From: Prostheceraeus crozeri
Lineage: Eukaryota; Platyhelminthes; Polycladida; Euryleptidae
Direction: 5' to 3'
DNA: 64,000 bases
Assembly: GCA_907163375.1 (NCBI GenBank)
Contig: CAJQUW010007460.1
Coordinates: 313,501 to 377,500, forward strand
This document shows positions 12,323-24,117 of this stretch, piece after piece. The notes under the pieces are model-generated. The model did not search any database and was not told the origin of the DNA. It was given only the letters and a program-made list of their open reading frames with translations. The translations under genes were made by a program, and so were the position numbers. Position 1 is the first letter of the stretch. Each line of letters begins with the position of its first letter.

Positions 12323-14439
12323 GCATATCTAAAGTAGTTAATTAGACTATTATCATCCATTCAATTATAAATATTCACTTATATTATTACATCAGTAATT
12401 ATTTTCGTCATACCCATTATGTCCGATGTCATAATATCACATCTAAGCCTGTGTTGCATAATATGACATGTACATGCTATCATGTATGATGATGTAATTA
12501 CAAGAAATTGAAAAAATAATGATGGTTTGATGATTAAAAATATTCCATCAAAGTCGAACTGGGTACCAGAGAAATTAGGTAGTTTACATGAACAGCTTCT
12601 TGTGAACATCCAATCGAATTGTATAGAATTGGCTGAAGAATGGAACAATATAAACTACTTCACTTCAGTAGTAATGAAACATGTACGAGTAGCAACTGCC
12701 TTTTTTTACCATTCCGCAGCAACTTTTTTTTGCACATTCCACATTGTTACAGATTTATTTGAATAGCAATACTGTCATTTTCTCCGCCAAGGCCAACATT
12801 CTCGCGATTCTTGAATCGACTGCAGTGTGTATGCGGTAGGCCCACTTCTGCTTTGTCTATGTCTGCACATTGTCTTGAAATACAAGTAGTATATGTTGCC
12901 GCTGTGATCAATCGTTGTAGCTGTCATTCGAAATAGTATCGATGATTTTATTCCTTTCCTGCCATATCAATGAGGTTGAAAAAACCGCCATTGGCAAGCG
13001 CCGACTACCAGCTTTGCATGAATCGTAGCTCGACATTTGGTCGAAAACAACAACTCCACATTTTGCAGTGTTGCAACATGAAATCGTTTCAGGAATCCTT
13101 TTTGGATGCTAATCAAATTCTTGATAAACGCACGACGCTGCATCCGATCATTTCCGAAAGCTTTTCCGTGCAGGCACTTGCTCATGTTCGAAATCACAAG
13201 AACTAATATCCATTCAGTCCTTGAACGTGATGCTACAGAAGTTCAGTTGTTTCGTGATCTGCCTGATGCCTGATGCCTGAGGCATGATCGAGTGAGTGGG
13301 TTATCCTTTGCTAATTACAGTATATGCAATTGTGGACATTAGACATACATTATATAAATTTGAAAAAATTCTATGCATGCAATCACTTATTTGAAATATT
13401 TTTGCAATAATTTTTTAAAATCTTTTGTTTATGCATTGTATGTATTTTACCTTGTAGGCATGTTATGCAACAATTATTATGCAAGCGTGCCTATTATTCT
13501 GAATACCGTACAGGGTGAGAGAGAAAATCGCTCAGTTAATTTTAGGAAATTGACAAAAGATCAATTTTGTCTTTAACGAGCTAACTTAAACCTGTCTTTT
13601 TCGCAGTAATAAAGTGCTATGCCTACTGGTCGTAGTTAAATGTCAGAGCAGGCCCTATTATTTTAATATTTATAGATATTGGCGGAGTTCGCAGTTTTTA
13701 TTCAGGTTGTACACTATTACAATGTGCATTTATCGATTTTTGTGTATTTATCTAATAATAGTAATCTATTCAGTCTATTGCAATTAAACAGCTTGTGTAG
13801 TTATTTACCACTTTAGAGAACAGCGCATCATCAGACTACCTATCAATTGCAGCTGATTAATGTGATTTTGCCCGAGTTGTAGTCTACTGACCATTATATC
13901 ATCCTGCACTTGCCCTTGTGAGAAACCTGTTTACCTTAGTTGATGAGTGTAATTTTTTGTCAGTAGTGTATTGAATCAAATTAGAAAGCAACGTTTTAAA
14001 CAAAAATCTGCATATGCTTGCAAAACATTATTCGTTTTTCAACTCAATATGATGACAATATACGTGCGCATTTTTACTAAAATAGAAAATAAATTGCTAT
14101 TTCTGAACATCTGCCAGAGTATTTACGTGCGTGAGATAAACTTAAAATAGCAAGCAGACTGTCTGAAAAGCTAAAATAACATGTCCGAATTGCGTTTTGC
14201 AAAGATAAGTTTTTGAGATAGGAATAATTAATATTCTCCCTTTGACTGATGTGATTGGCCGTAGTTAAATCTGACTGCATTTAGGGAACAATTCATTGCA
14301 ACTTCAACAATAGTGCTGTGACCAGGCAGTGACCAAAATATGATGCTGAATGAAAACGCTAAAGTAGCAAGCCATTAAAGAAATTCAATTTAATCGAAAT
14401 AAGAAAGTTATGCTGGCACGAGATATTTTTACACATGTT
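12323..14439. other. Intron, nothing recognised
   Basis: AT-rich, with short open frames on both strands but no motifs, splice-bounded exon or repeat family that I can name. Confidence 0.45.
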
Positions 14440-14600
14440 CGCCAACTCGATTCAAATACTCATCGTCGTTCGAGTACTCGTCGAGTCGTTCGAGTACTCG
14501 AACGGTATAACAAAATGTCGAGTCGAGTCGAGTACTCGATCGGTCAAACTCGAAATTCGAGTCGAGTCCAGTACTCGACTCGACATTTTCGAGTACTCGC
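14440..14600. repeat. Palindromic GAGTACTCGA cluster
   Basis: About 160 bp are built from repeated CGAGTACTCG and GAGTCGAGTC motifs in both orientations. GAGTACTC is its own reverse complement, so the block can fold in many registers. It abuts the tail of a tRNA-derived repeat on its right. It may be the subterminal zone of a DNA transposon, since hAT ends often carry such motifs. Confidence 0.6.
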
Positions 14601-14604
14601 AGGG

Positions 14605-14758
14605 CCCTAGTTTGAACGACACCTCTCTCCCATACTGAGGGCTTGGACGGTACTCACATAGTCAGACGTTTGGATCGTTGTGGTACTTTTAGTTCGGAGC
14701 TCGACCTCTGGCCAAAGGATCACTAGGCTAAGCACTCAACCACTCTGCCACGGAAACC
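14605..14758 (-). mobile_element. tRNA-derived SINE candidate
   Basis: On the minus strand the head starts GGTTTCCGTGGCAGAG. It contains an A-box match (TGGCAGAGTGG at 14750-14740) and a weaker B-box-like GGTCGAGCTCC at 14707-14697, then a body of about 90 bp. The head resembles a class II (Ser/Leu) tRNA. The B box is one base short of consensus, so it is a decayed SINE or tRNA pseudogene rather than a tRNA gene. Confidence 0.45.
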
Positions 14759-15321
14759 ACATACAGAAAATGTAAGAAATGTACAGACCGCACAAACAAA
14801 AATATATGGAATGGAATGAACTGTTAGTGTTTAAAATTCGTAACTGAAAAAATGGAAGCTGTGTTTGTTGAACAGCTTTGCAATTGACGGCATTGTTATA
14901 GAACCAAGTCGATTGTTATTTAATAGCATTAGGAATAGGAACATCGGAAGTTGAAAATGGCAGTTAAGAGAAATGGAATGGAGCTATTCCCCTTTGTGTT
15001 GACGTAATGTCTTTACATCATAGCACCAGATGTGGGATCCATTCAGACGATTTCTCGCTTTTGTTTTTTCATCACGTTTGATATCTAAAACGTAAATTGG
15101 TCACAGAAGATCAATAACCAACAGTGTTATTGATCGAGCTAGCGGGATTTTTTCAGGTTTTTGATTAGAGGATGAGCGAGTGAAAAAATATTCCGTGAGC
15201 GAAAATTGAGCGAGCGAGCGGTTGAGCGAGCCATTTTTAGAAAAAAATAAAAAGATCAAATAATCAAAACAGCGAAATGTTTGAAAAGTCTTTTAAAAAT
15301 GTTTTCTATTTCATGCATGTA

Positions 15322-17126
15322 CAGGCCGGCCATAAAGTCACGCAGGATGTTCAAAACACCCTGTTCCCAGGCATTCTCACCTATACAAATCCAAATACTG
15401 TGAATATATTCTACTTATCATGGCAAATTGTCTGGTATCTCGCGATACCCCCTTGTACAAAGACCTTTGATAAAGATCTGCCTCAAAACAAGTACTGTAT
15501 TTACGTCACTCAATCTATCTTCTAAGATATAATTCAACTCTTTATTCAAGAAATAGTGTTCCAGAGCAAGTTTTTATAAGAAAAACAACTTGTATTCTAT
15601 TCGAAGTATTGATTGGTAGCGTTAACAAATAAATGTAAATGTAGTCAAACAAAATGTGTACAGTCCATGAATTCTCAATATGACGACCTTGGTTAAGTTT
15701 CAATTCTTCAAGACGAACCAGAATATTCTTACAGCTTCTGCGCAATTCTGACGGGGAAATGGAGCTCATTTCTTCACAAATTGCCTCTCTAAGCTCATCT
15801 TTAAGGACACCTTTGATACACTCTGTGCTTTAGAGCACCCAAAACCAGAAATCCGCCGGTGACAGATCAGGTGATCTTGGAGGCCATGGACGATCAAAGC
15901 ATCGGCTGATAATTCTTGTCCCAAACTGCTGCCGAAGATAATCAGCCACGCACCTCTTTATGTGAGGAGGCGCTCCATCCTGTTGGAAAGTCGTCTTAGA
16001 GAGCATTCGCCTTTGTTTCAGCAATGGAACAACATGACTCTGGAGCATAGCAAGATAGGAATCACCGTCAATACTGCCATCAAAGAAGAACGGTGGTAAA
16101 ATCATTGTTGACGTAAAGCCTCCCCAAACGGTAATCTTTTCTGGGTGTAGAGATGATGAGACAGTCACATGCGGATTAGAAGCGGCCCAAATAACACAAT
16201 TTCTGGTAAACACACAACCATTCAAATATAAATGAGCTTCATCAGTCCACAAGATCGAATCAAAGAACCTTGGATCACGCTCACACATCTCTGTGAAGAG
16301 GTTTGCGTATTGTAAACGCTTTTCATAGTCAGTTTCCTTAAGTTCTTGGACCCTTTGGATGTGATATGGTCGAAGATGTAATCTCTCTTGGAAAATTTTC
16401 TTGACAGTCGATTGCGGTACTTGAGTGCTGGCTGCGACTCTTGTAGAGCTACACACCCCTAGCGAGTGTCGCTTCTTCAAATCCGTCAAAGTTTCTTCAA
16501 CTTTCTGAACTGTAGCATCGGAAACTCTTGGGCGTCCACATCGGGGCTCATCTTCAACACTGCCGGTAGTTTCGAAACGTTGGATGAGACGTGAAACTGT
16601 CGTTTCACAACAAGGAGGATTCCTGATACCAGATTCATTTCAAAAAAGTCGTAATGCTTGTTTTGGAGAGCAATTGGATTGATAATAAAATTTCACTAAC
16701 TTTATACGGGTCGGTAAATCCATTCTTTTGTTTACACGTGTGTTCGATCGGTTCTTCGCCGCAAGTGATGACTATTCAATCTACGCTCTCTGATTCAATC
16801 CGACTTTCACTGACTTGATTTCGCAGTGAATAATTAAATCAGTTCAACACAATTCACAAAAATGACAGTTGGATCAGATGCTAGAACTTTAATTGAGTAA
16901 GAATGAAGAGTTGAATTATATCTTAGAAGATAGATTGAGTGACGTAAATACAGTACTTGTTTTGAGGCAGATCTTTATCAAAGGTCTTTGTACAAGGGGG
17001 TATCGCGAGATATCAGACAATTTGCCATGATAAGTAGAATATATTCACAGTATTTGGATTTGTATAGGTGAGAATGCCTGGGAACAGGGTGTTTTGAACA
17101 TCCTGCGTGACTTTATGGCCGGCCTG
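15322..17126 (-). mobile_element. DD41D mariner element, 1,805 bp
   Basis: Both ends read CAGGCCGGCCATAAAGTCAC inward and are flanked by TA (15320-15321 and 17127-17128), the Tc1/mariner target. The terminal inverted repeats are unusually long, 221 bp each (15322-15542 and 16906-17126), and nearly identical, with one mismatch noticed. The minus strand encodes the transposase. The near-perfect repeats suggest recent insertion. It sits inside a hAT-like element within the first host intron. Confidence 0.92.
15542..16723 (-). pseudogene. DD41D mariner transposase with two nonsense codons
   Basis: An ATG at 16723 opens a frame that runs to 15542. N-terminal helix-turn-helix: SPKQALRLF...CCETTVSRLIQRFETTGSVED, then a GRPR motif. 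Catalytic domain: first Asp in WTDEAHLYLNG, second in FQQDGAPPH, third in SPDLSPADFWFW. I count 41 residues between the second and third Asp, giving DD41D. Two in-frame stops interrupt it, one in the N-terminal domain (near 16640) and one right after the catalytic domain (15830). There is no frameshift. The C-terminal segment after the second stop (ELREAICEEMSSISPSELRR, GRHIEN) is still recognisable. This copy cannot make a full enzyme, but its ends look mobile in trans. Confidence 0.9.
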
Positions 17127-17968
17127 TAGATAACTTGATTAATGAACAAAACATCCGAACTTTTTCTCTTCTGTGGTTCTCACACTCTTGACGATATGCA
17201 TTGAATGCCTGTCTGGATTCTACTTGTGGATATAGCAAGAACTTAGCAATAAGAAGGTCTTTGTGATCGCTGATGTGCCCAACATCTGACCAGCGACACA
17301 TTATTTATTTACATATCTTTTGAATCAGTCTCCCAAGCGTCGCTTCGCCCCATTGATGTACTAATGGTCTCCGCAATTGCACGAAGCCATTATAAGATGC
17401 TTTAATTTGATAGGAACATTTCGTTGCTGGAGATAGAAATATGGATAGAAACATTACATAGTTTCTTAACGCACCTTGCGAATTCTGTCCAAGTATTGCG
17501 CCAAGAATTGTATAAACTGATTCATGTGATCAGCATGTGAGATAAAGTTAAGATTATTGCCCATTTCTATACATACAAAAAGAATTTTGAGGTTATGTTC
17601 ATCAAACTATCTTGTTTCAAGCACTTTTGTGCAAAAGCTAATTTAATGGATTGGTGTGATGGTCTACATTGTTTCATCGTGTGTCTCAAATTTCAACTAA
17701 AACGAAACATTTGATGAATTTTCCTTTCACGCCTAAAAGGTGTTTAATTAATTTAAAGCATGGAATTAGCTCTGAGCATAAAAAAGTTTGTAGAATTAAG
17801 GAGGGTATTATCGAGAAATGAGCAAGCGAGTGTCATTTTTCGATGATTTCGAGCGATGAGCGAGCGAAAGCGGAATTTCGATCCGCTCAAAAACACTGGT
17901 AACCAGTATTGACTAAATATCATTTTAAGGTGTATCTTCTTTTTTAAAGGTTTTGCATTTTATTGTAG

Positions 17969-18133
17969 CTACAATGATGTCGCAGATATTTTATCGCGAC
18001 TTCATCAGATCAGGCATGAGAACTGTGTTCTCTTGGACGAGAAGAAGAAGCTGCAGTTACAATTGGATGCTGCAGAAGAAAACATTCAGCAACAGCAGGT
18101 ACAACTGGATGAATGGGAAAAGAAGAATCGAGC
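17969..18133 (+). CDS. Host gene exon B (coiled coil)
   Basis: The acceptor TTTTATTGTAG precedes 17969 and the donor GC|GTAAGTA follows 18133. The 165-nt exon starts with one base completing a Ser codon with exon A and ends two bases into an Ala codon. The frame reads YNDVADILSRLHQIRHEN, then VLLDEKKKLQLQLDAAEEN and QQQQVQLDEWEKKNR. Regular Leu spacing with Lys/Glu/Gln filling predicts a coiled coil. The out-phase matches exon C at 62297. Codons are open in one frame only. The gene is not recognised. Confidence 0.8.
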
Positions 18134-18619
18134 GTAAGTAATTCTATTTTCTAATTGTTTTTATAGCTTCAAACAAATGTGATGATTTTTAATGATAGTG
18201 TGTAGAAGCGTAGCGATATACTCTTCTAGCAAAGCTGTGTTGTACTGATGTAATGAGCAAATTAAAATACCTTCACTATAAAAAGAGTGGATAAGTGGCC
18301 TAACTTTTACACATTTGTTTTCTTGGAGGTAGCTCGCATGTATTTATTGAAGCTAATAGAAATATGCTGTAAAACTTTAGCTCCTGTTATGAAAGATTTC
18401 CGTTAGAAATGACACATATTTTCTTTCACTTCCATGAAATTCGTTTGATATTCTTCACATGGCATGTTGGAATGTCTTCAACTCTTTCAGTTTTTGGTGA
18501 TCTGTATGTTGCATTTAACTCAGAATTTCAAGTAAAAATAAGCTTATTTAAATGTTTATTACATAAAGCAATCAAAATGTTTTTATTTATCTTACTGACT
18601 TATCTGAAGCTGAAAACTA
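18134..18619 (+). other. Start of the ~44-kb host intron
   Basis: Donor at 18134 (GTAAGTA). No element was recognised before the decayed LINE that begins near 18620. Confidence 0.5.
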
Positions 18620-20250
18620 CCGCTAGACCTTCTAGTGGAGCGCCACCTTCTATGGACTACTTGCATGTTGTTGTTGTTCAAGATGTGCATGTTGAAGGCA
18701 GTTTACTTTGTTCTTTCTCCTCGTTTATTATCTCTTCTTCCCAGGGTTTGAGTATCGGACATAGGGTTCATGTCGGCTGTCGTTAGAATGAAAGTGCCGT
18801 CTCCATTCTGGTCGGTTTTGCGAAGGTTTAAAGTTCAGTTGCAGGTGCTCTTGATCTCTTTTAATTTTGTGCCACCTCTGATGTTCAGTCCTGCCATTTT
18901 TGTAATTTATTACTCTCTTTGTCCACTTCCAGTCCGGCATCCGTTGCAAGCGATTTTGGTGCAGTAGGTCTGATTCTAGGTCATGTAGATGGGACATGTC
19001 TTTAGCTTGATGAAGCATATCGTCGGAACATACCGTTCTCATTTCTCACCAGGCGAGTAAGGTCATCAACTTTTGCAGGCCATGTTTTCGACGCATGTAG
19101 CAAGACAGTCCTAATGCAGTCACTGTATACCCGGCACCCGCGCTTCAGCGAGATGATCTTGAGGGTAAGGATCGTCGAAATTCTTTCATGCGCTTCTCAC
19201 ACTAGCTGTTATATAGTCTTGCAACAACCTTCGGAGTCACCTAGTCTATCGCCAGGCAAAAGAAGTCAACGACCACTTCAATGAATTCTTTGTCTATTGC
19301 ATTCTCACTGATCATTGCTAGATACACTGGAATCTCTCCCCATCATTATCGACACGTGAAATTCTGATCCTCAAGTAGATTGGCCAAACCGTTGCTCCTT
19401 TTGTGAACACACAACCTGCAGCCTGTACACTTCTTCGCATTCCGTCCTGCTCCCCTCCTGCATACACAAGCACATGAGAACTTTACTTCGTCCTTCTACG
19501 TGGCTTGGGTACTTCCACTGATGGTGATGAGCACTTTGCTATTCCGACATTGACTCTCATGCCTTTGACCTCAAGATTTGTCTTCCAACATGTCTTTTAG
19601 GTCATCAGCGGAATCGGATTTTATGGTCTCTATGACTGAAACGCAACTGAACGCTCTCTTCGTTCCTTGTCTTTGTCACAGCACAGAATTTGCCGGACTT
19701 GAACAGACTTCGCACATGACTTGGACGACAGAAGAAATCCACTACTCCCAGTTTCCACACTGACCATCATAAGATCTGCCTGGGACTCTGCCAAAGGTTT
19801 TCTCCAGGTCAGCGAACATGGCTTAGAGATGTGTTTTTCTCGCATCTGCCTGATGATCGCATCTGTTGTATTTGGTTCTTTCGTAAAACAAAATTGACTC
19901 GTCTTTCATCAATGCAGACTGATTCGTGGATGATGTTTACAGGACCTGATCAAGCATCGGTAGGCCTTCGTAACTCCAACAGTGAAGCGCATCGCCCCTG
20001 CATTTGTATGAATTCACGATTATCGAGAGATCCTGGTCATCTAGAATTCTACGTTTGTTTATTATCAGGTTGATGAGTTTGGTAATCAACTCCATCATAC
20101 TAGTACTTGCAGCGCGAACCATTTCCTCAATCACTTTAGAGGGACCTGGTGCTTTGCTTAACATCATGTAATCCAAAGACCTTTTCACCATGCATCGCAG
20201 GAACCTGCACCGGGGCTTGTGGTGATAAGGACGAGGAATCACATACACTC
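18620..20250 (-). mobile_element. Decayed RTE-type LINE
   Basis: On the minus strand, 20248-19937 reads SKAPGPSKVIEEMVRAAS, LSIIVNSYKCRGDAL and EGLPMLDQVL, matching the RT region KAPGPSGVVAEM..IVNCYKGKGDAL..DQVLK of a familiar RTE-like LINE group. Near 19830 a different frame reads MFADLEKTFGRVPG (RT motif A, normally DLEKAFD). Near 18900-18800 the C-terminus reads WHKIKRDQEHLQL and QNRPEWRRH. Many frame changes show an old copy. The 3' end near 18620 carries a TTG-rich tail region. Confidence 0.7.
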
Positions 20251-21957
20251 AGTTGCCTACTTTGGTGTACCCTCCATATTTCCAGGTGATCAGCTCCGGA
20301 AAGGCTCTGTTCTGCCTACCGAGAGGCTTGACTACGTATAGGGCTGGTTTACTAATTACAATCGCTTATTCACTGTGTGTTAAGTTCCCTCGAATGCCTT
20401 TCATGACTCATGCTTCTTGCATAGCGAGTAACTGACGCACTATTTAGTGGATCCTGTTTTTGTATTATGTCCGTCTTCTTCCAACATCTATTTTGATACT
20501 TGACCTGACAGCATGACTTGACCTATGACGAAGTATGTAGATCTATAGTCAACCATCTTGTAACGTTATGTGCCTTAATTGATTGTCACCGTTGAAATAC
20601 AAGTAAGTGTTAGTTGGTAAAAAATAATCATAGTCATTTAATACCAATGATTATGAATTTTACTTATTGTAAAAAGTTTCATGATCAGAGCCTGCCATAA
20701 TATTATTGTTTGCGAAATGTCAGGTTAAAAATGGCAGTATACTGTATAAGGTTATTGATGCTATTTTTAAATTTCCTGGCAAGAAGATAAGTTGACAATT
20801 GCGGTGTATGAGAGACTTTACGACATCTTGTGTTTGCTGTTAAGTGAAAGACATCTAAATGACCGATGAAATCAGATAATGGTATTGTAAATGAAAATAT
20901 GAATCCATTCCGACCAACTAGAACAGCAACCCTACTTCAAGCGTGCACAGATGGTGAATCGTAAAGAGCCGATCGATGTGAACATTGTTTCAATGCAATG
21001 AATTCATAATTGAGAAAAAAATGGAGATCATTAACCTTGCCCACAACACTGATTTACAATATCTGCGTCATACATAAACAAGCGTGAGGTCAACAAAGTC
21101 ATAAGCCGTCACCGAAGCCTTAGATTCACCAAATTGATCTGGAACCATGCACGTTCTGTGTGAGCATTTGTATCGCTTTATACACAAAAACATTTGGGGC
21201 AGATGAATTAATATTCTCATTGACAATGTCTCATTTATAGCGTTTATAGATCTTCCTCGATTGTGCTTGACACAGGGCAATGCTGCACATTCCATGCTTG
21301 ACTTCGTCACCCCTTGCTTATATTAATTATTGGCTACCACCTGAATCAGAGAACAACAGGCCCAAATAGAAAGCTATGCTCTCATCAGCAACAGCAATAG
21401 TTTTTACCATTGCGGTTTTTGCCAGTCATATAATTTTTAATTTTTTTTCGAGAAATTGCTATGTTATTTGTTCGGTAATTTGATTTACCTTCTGTATTTA
21501 TTAATATGCCAATAGTACCGGATATGCTCTTCATCAATATGTGGGGCTTTCCCTATCAATAAGTTTCGTCAGCTAAATTCCTAAAATGATAGTCAAGAGA
21601 TACAATGGAATTACAGTAAGCGTGTGCATTCTTGTCAATCGCAGTAATTATTTTAGGTCCGCTAATCAATTGACTTGTAGATCATAAAAGGGTTAATGAT
21701 CTATAACGTAAAGGGGACTATACAAGCAAGAAGTCAAAATATTTAAGTCAAGTCATGAATATTTATTTTGAAAGAATGAAAATCAGAACATTTCGAATAA
21801 TTGTTTGTAAAGTACATGCTAACATTGCTCAGATTAATAATTCTTCAAACGTCACTATTAATCAAAGAGCATGCCCAAGGAAGATAGAGCGTTAGCGTCA
21901 GGCATTGTGACAAGCAAATAAGCGAAGATGTCCTGTATAATATAATCTTGCAGGAAT
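20251..21957. other. Intronic AT-rich DNA, nothing recognised
   Basis: No protein fragment or repeat architecture was recognised up to the left end of the outer CACTA-like element. Confidence 0.45.
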
Positions 21958-21959
21958 TA

Positions 21960-22345
21960 CCCGCTGAAAAATTCACCCGAATTTCGCCCGAATCTGCTGA
22001 AAAAAATTCGGGTGAAATTTCCCGAAAACGTAAACATTTCGGGTCCGAATTGCCCCGAATTTCACTCGAATTTCACCTGAATGTCGCCCGAATTTTGGAG
22101 TGAAATTTTACCCGAATTTCGTCCGAATCTGCTGAAAAAAATCGGGTGAAATTTCCCGAAAATGTAAACATTTCGGGTCCGAATTGCCCCGAATTTCACC
22201 CGAACTTTGGAGTGAAACTCTACCCGAATTTCCCCCGATTTTCCCCCGATTTCCCTAGAATTTTCCTAAAAAAATCAGGTGACATTTTCCTAAAACGTAA
22301 AAATTTCCCCGAATTTCCCCCGAAATTTCATATTTAATCCTTCCC
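21960..22345. repeat. Outer element left terminus and TTCGGG subterminal array
   Basis: After the 33-bp terminal repeat come many copies of CCCGAATTTC and TTCGGGT in both orientations, with a larger unit of about 125 bp duplicated (21970 and 22095 copies: CGAATCTGCTGAAAAAAATC). Dense short subterminal repeats are typical of CACTA elements, where an accessory protein binds them. The block ends about 150 bp before the BEN-type ORF stop. Confidence 0.85.
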
Positions 22346-22499
22346 GAATTACATAATCGGGGAGAAATTAAACTGGAAACTTCGGGTTAGAAGAAGGTGA
22401 AAATCGGGTAAAATTACAGAAATACAGAAGAAATTATCAAATGCAGAAATTATTATATTACTCTTGACATCTTGACTCTTGATACTATTGCTAAAAATT

Positions 22500-23338
22500 T
22501 TACAAAAACAAAAAACAAGTGACGCAGTACCGCACTTTGTACGTACAGTTTTGATACGATATTTCAATGAAGAAGGTACTAAAAAGTTCTTTTCTGTTCA
22601 GGTCGTTCCTTTCAGTTGCTTTCAGTTTTTTTTTCTTCTTGCTTGCCACCTCGCCGTCGTCATCACACTCCTCGCTTTCTTCATCATCCTTGTCACTTTC
22701 TTCCACTTCACTGACCAGCTTCTTTGTCTGCTCACCAGCTTTTGGTTTTGACTTTAAGAGCAAAGTCTCTCGACACCTCCCGTAAGCCTCCTGCCACTCG
22801 CGGTCTTCGACAACTAGACCGACTATCTTTGTGCAGAAGCTCTGCATTATGATGAACTTCGATTTGTCAGCCACGGCACTGTTCCTGCCGGAGAAAGTAT
22901 GTCTCTCCAGCTCGGCGTCATCAAAGAAGCTCCGAATCATAGCTCGAAGGAATACCGACCATTGACCACGCTTCTTCTTTTCTGGAATCTCGTGGCTGTA
23001 CTTTACTGACTCCAGTGCACTCATCCTGAAGAATATGCTGCTTTTAGCTGATGGTGTTACTAATACTTTGCAAAACGGATTAGAATCATGCAAAGGAACA
23101 TGAGAATCATGTAACGAAGTGTTCTGATAGTTTGTCAAGTCGCACAGAACTTTACTGCTGGAGCAAGGAGCACTCGAAGAAAAAGACCGCTTCCCCAGGA
23201 GCTCCCGCGCTTTGTCTAATTTGCTCATTGCCTGGGACAGAAGTTCTTGAGTGGCATTGAAATTAATTACCGGCTCAAATTCCTTGCATTTCTCCTCTAG
23301 TGCAATGCATTTGGCGTTAGCCTTCCGCAACTCATTCC
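22500..23338 (-). CDS. Outer element BEN-type exon
   Basis: The exon starts at 23338 after the acceptor CTATATTTCAG. The splice is in phase 1, the same phase as every intron of the inner BEN gene. The frame runs about 280 codons to a stop at 22500. An N-terminal coiled coil (NELRKANAKCIALEEKCKEFE) precedes a BEN-like segment: KKRGQWSVFLRAMIRSFFD, ELERHTFSGRNS, SKFIIMQSFCTKIVGLVVED. An acidic stretch (EESDKDDEESEECDDDGE) and a lysine run follow. BEN domains bind DNA or mediate DNA-linked protein contacts (family knowledge). The upstream first exon expected from the inner homologue was not found, so the gene may be incomplete. BEN assignment here is weaker than for the inner copy. Confidence 0.6.
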
Positions 23339-24031
23339 CTGAAATATAGAAAAGCAAACTTGAAATAAAGATAAATAAAAAAGCTGATTTACTTCGACTT
23401 ATCAAATATTAGTACATGCAGTAGCCAAAACTCGCAGATCACAGTCGACACACCCTTTCATTTCATGCATTTCTTAAATTCACATTATCCTCAAGATTCT
23501 TAGCAATTCCAATTGCAGGGTGCATGACGCTAAAAATCTTAAGGTGAATTCTCGTTACAAAGAATGCTACGTTTCTATCCGAACCACCATTTTGACTACA
23601 GTTTGTACACACTAGTGACTGAAAAAAACAAGAATTCCTGATATAAAACAAAAGAAGAATTCTCATGGAATAGAACTGATGAATAAAACTTCTATGAATA
23701 AAAGACAAATCTAGTTGGACCTGTACTTGTACCAAAAATTCGAGGTTAGTTAATTGGTACCAGAAACGTAAAATGTTTTTATACGAGTACATGCCACACT
23801 TAAACGAACCAAGAATAAGAACTAATTCTGATATCAAGACTATGCGCAGCAAAGATGCATGAAAATGTACAGTAGCCTACGCTATGATGTCAAGGCACGA
23901 AAGACAACAGACGAAGAATATCAGGTGGTATAGTATCAGCTAAAACACATCAGGCTTGCTGTCCTGTTCGCTTGCTGAATTCTTATGCAAATCAGATTTA
24001 CACAGGCAACACGGCATTGGAAAAGTCAGTA
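23339..24031. other. Outer element interior, decayed
   Basis: This lies between the BEN-type exon and the resumed transposase fragment. In the intact inner relative this space would hold most of the transposase and the first BEN exon. Here it is only about 0.7 kb without recognisable domains, which points to an internal deletion. Confidence 0.5.
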
Positions 24032-24097
24032 TCAGTCACATGAACAAGTAATAGAGCTACCTGTAGGGCACGTTGTGCAGGGAACGAGTTGGAACAT
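24032..24097 (-). pseudogene. Outer transposase, continuation beyond the insertion
   Basis: Skipping the inserted 10.1-kb element and one CG duplication, the outer transposase frame continues for 21 codons as MFQLVPCTTCPTGSSITCSC before a stop at 24032. The cysteine pattern (CTTC..CSC) falls where the inner transposase has its CxxC..CxxC zinc ribbon (YHRFCPSCFKYIG..SCDEC). Continuation of both frame and motif across the junction shows that the inner copy landed inside this gene. Confidence 0.7.
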
Positions 24098-24117
24098 CGC
24101 CCGTACAGAAAAAACTG

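Larger units (their letters stand above)
15122..17898. mobile_element. Non-autonomous hAT-like element hosting a mariner
   Basis: The left end CAGTGTTATTGA (15122) and the right end, read inward as CAGTGTTTTTGA (17898), form short terminal inverted repeats. They are flanked by near-identical 8-bp duplications: ATAACCAA (15114-15121) and GTAACCAG (17899-17906). GAGCGAGCGA-rich text lies just inside both ends (15175-15235 and 17820-17875). An 8-bp duplication and CAGTG ends are hAT features. Removing the 1.8-kb mariner leaves about 0.97 kb with no coding capacity. The two mismatches in the duplication imply some age. Confidence 0.6.

Noticed and set aside
18409-18786. 125-codon plus-strand frame in the large intron
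   Set aside because: It overlaps the 3' end of a decayed antisense LINE and has a low-complexity Phe/Leu/Ser composition.
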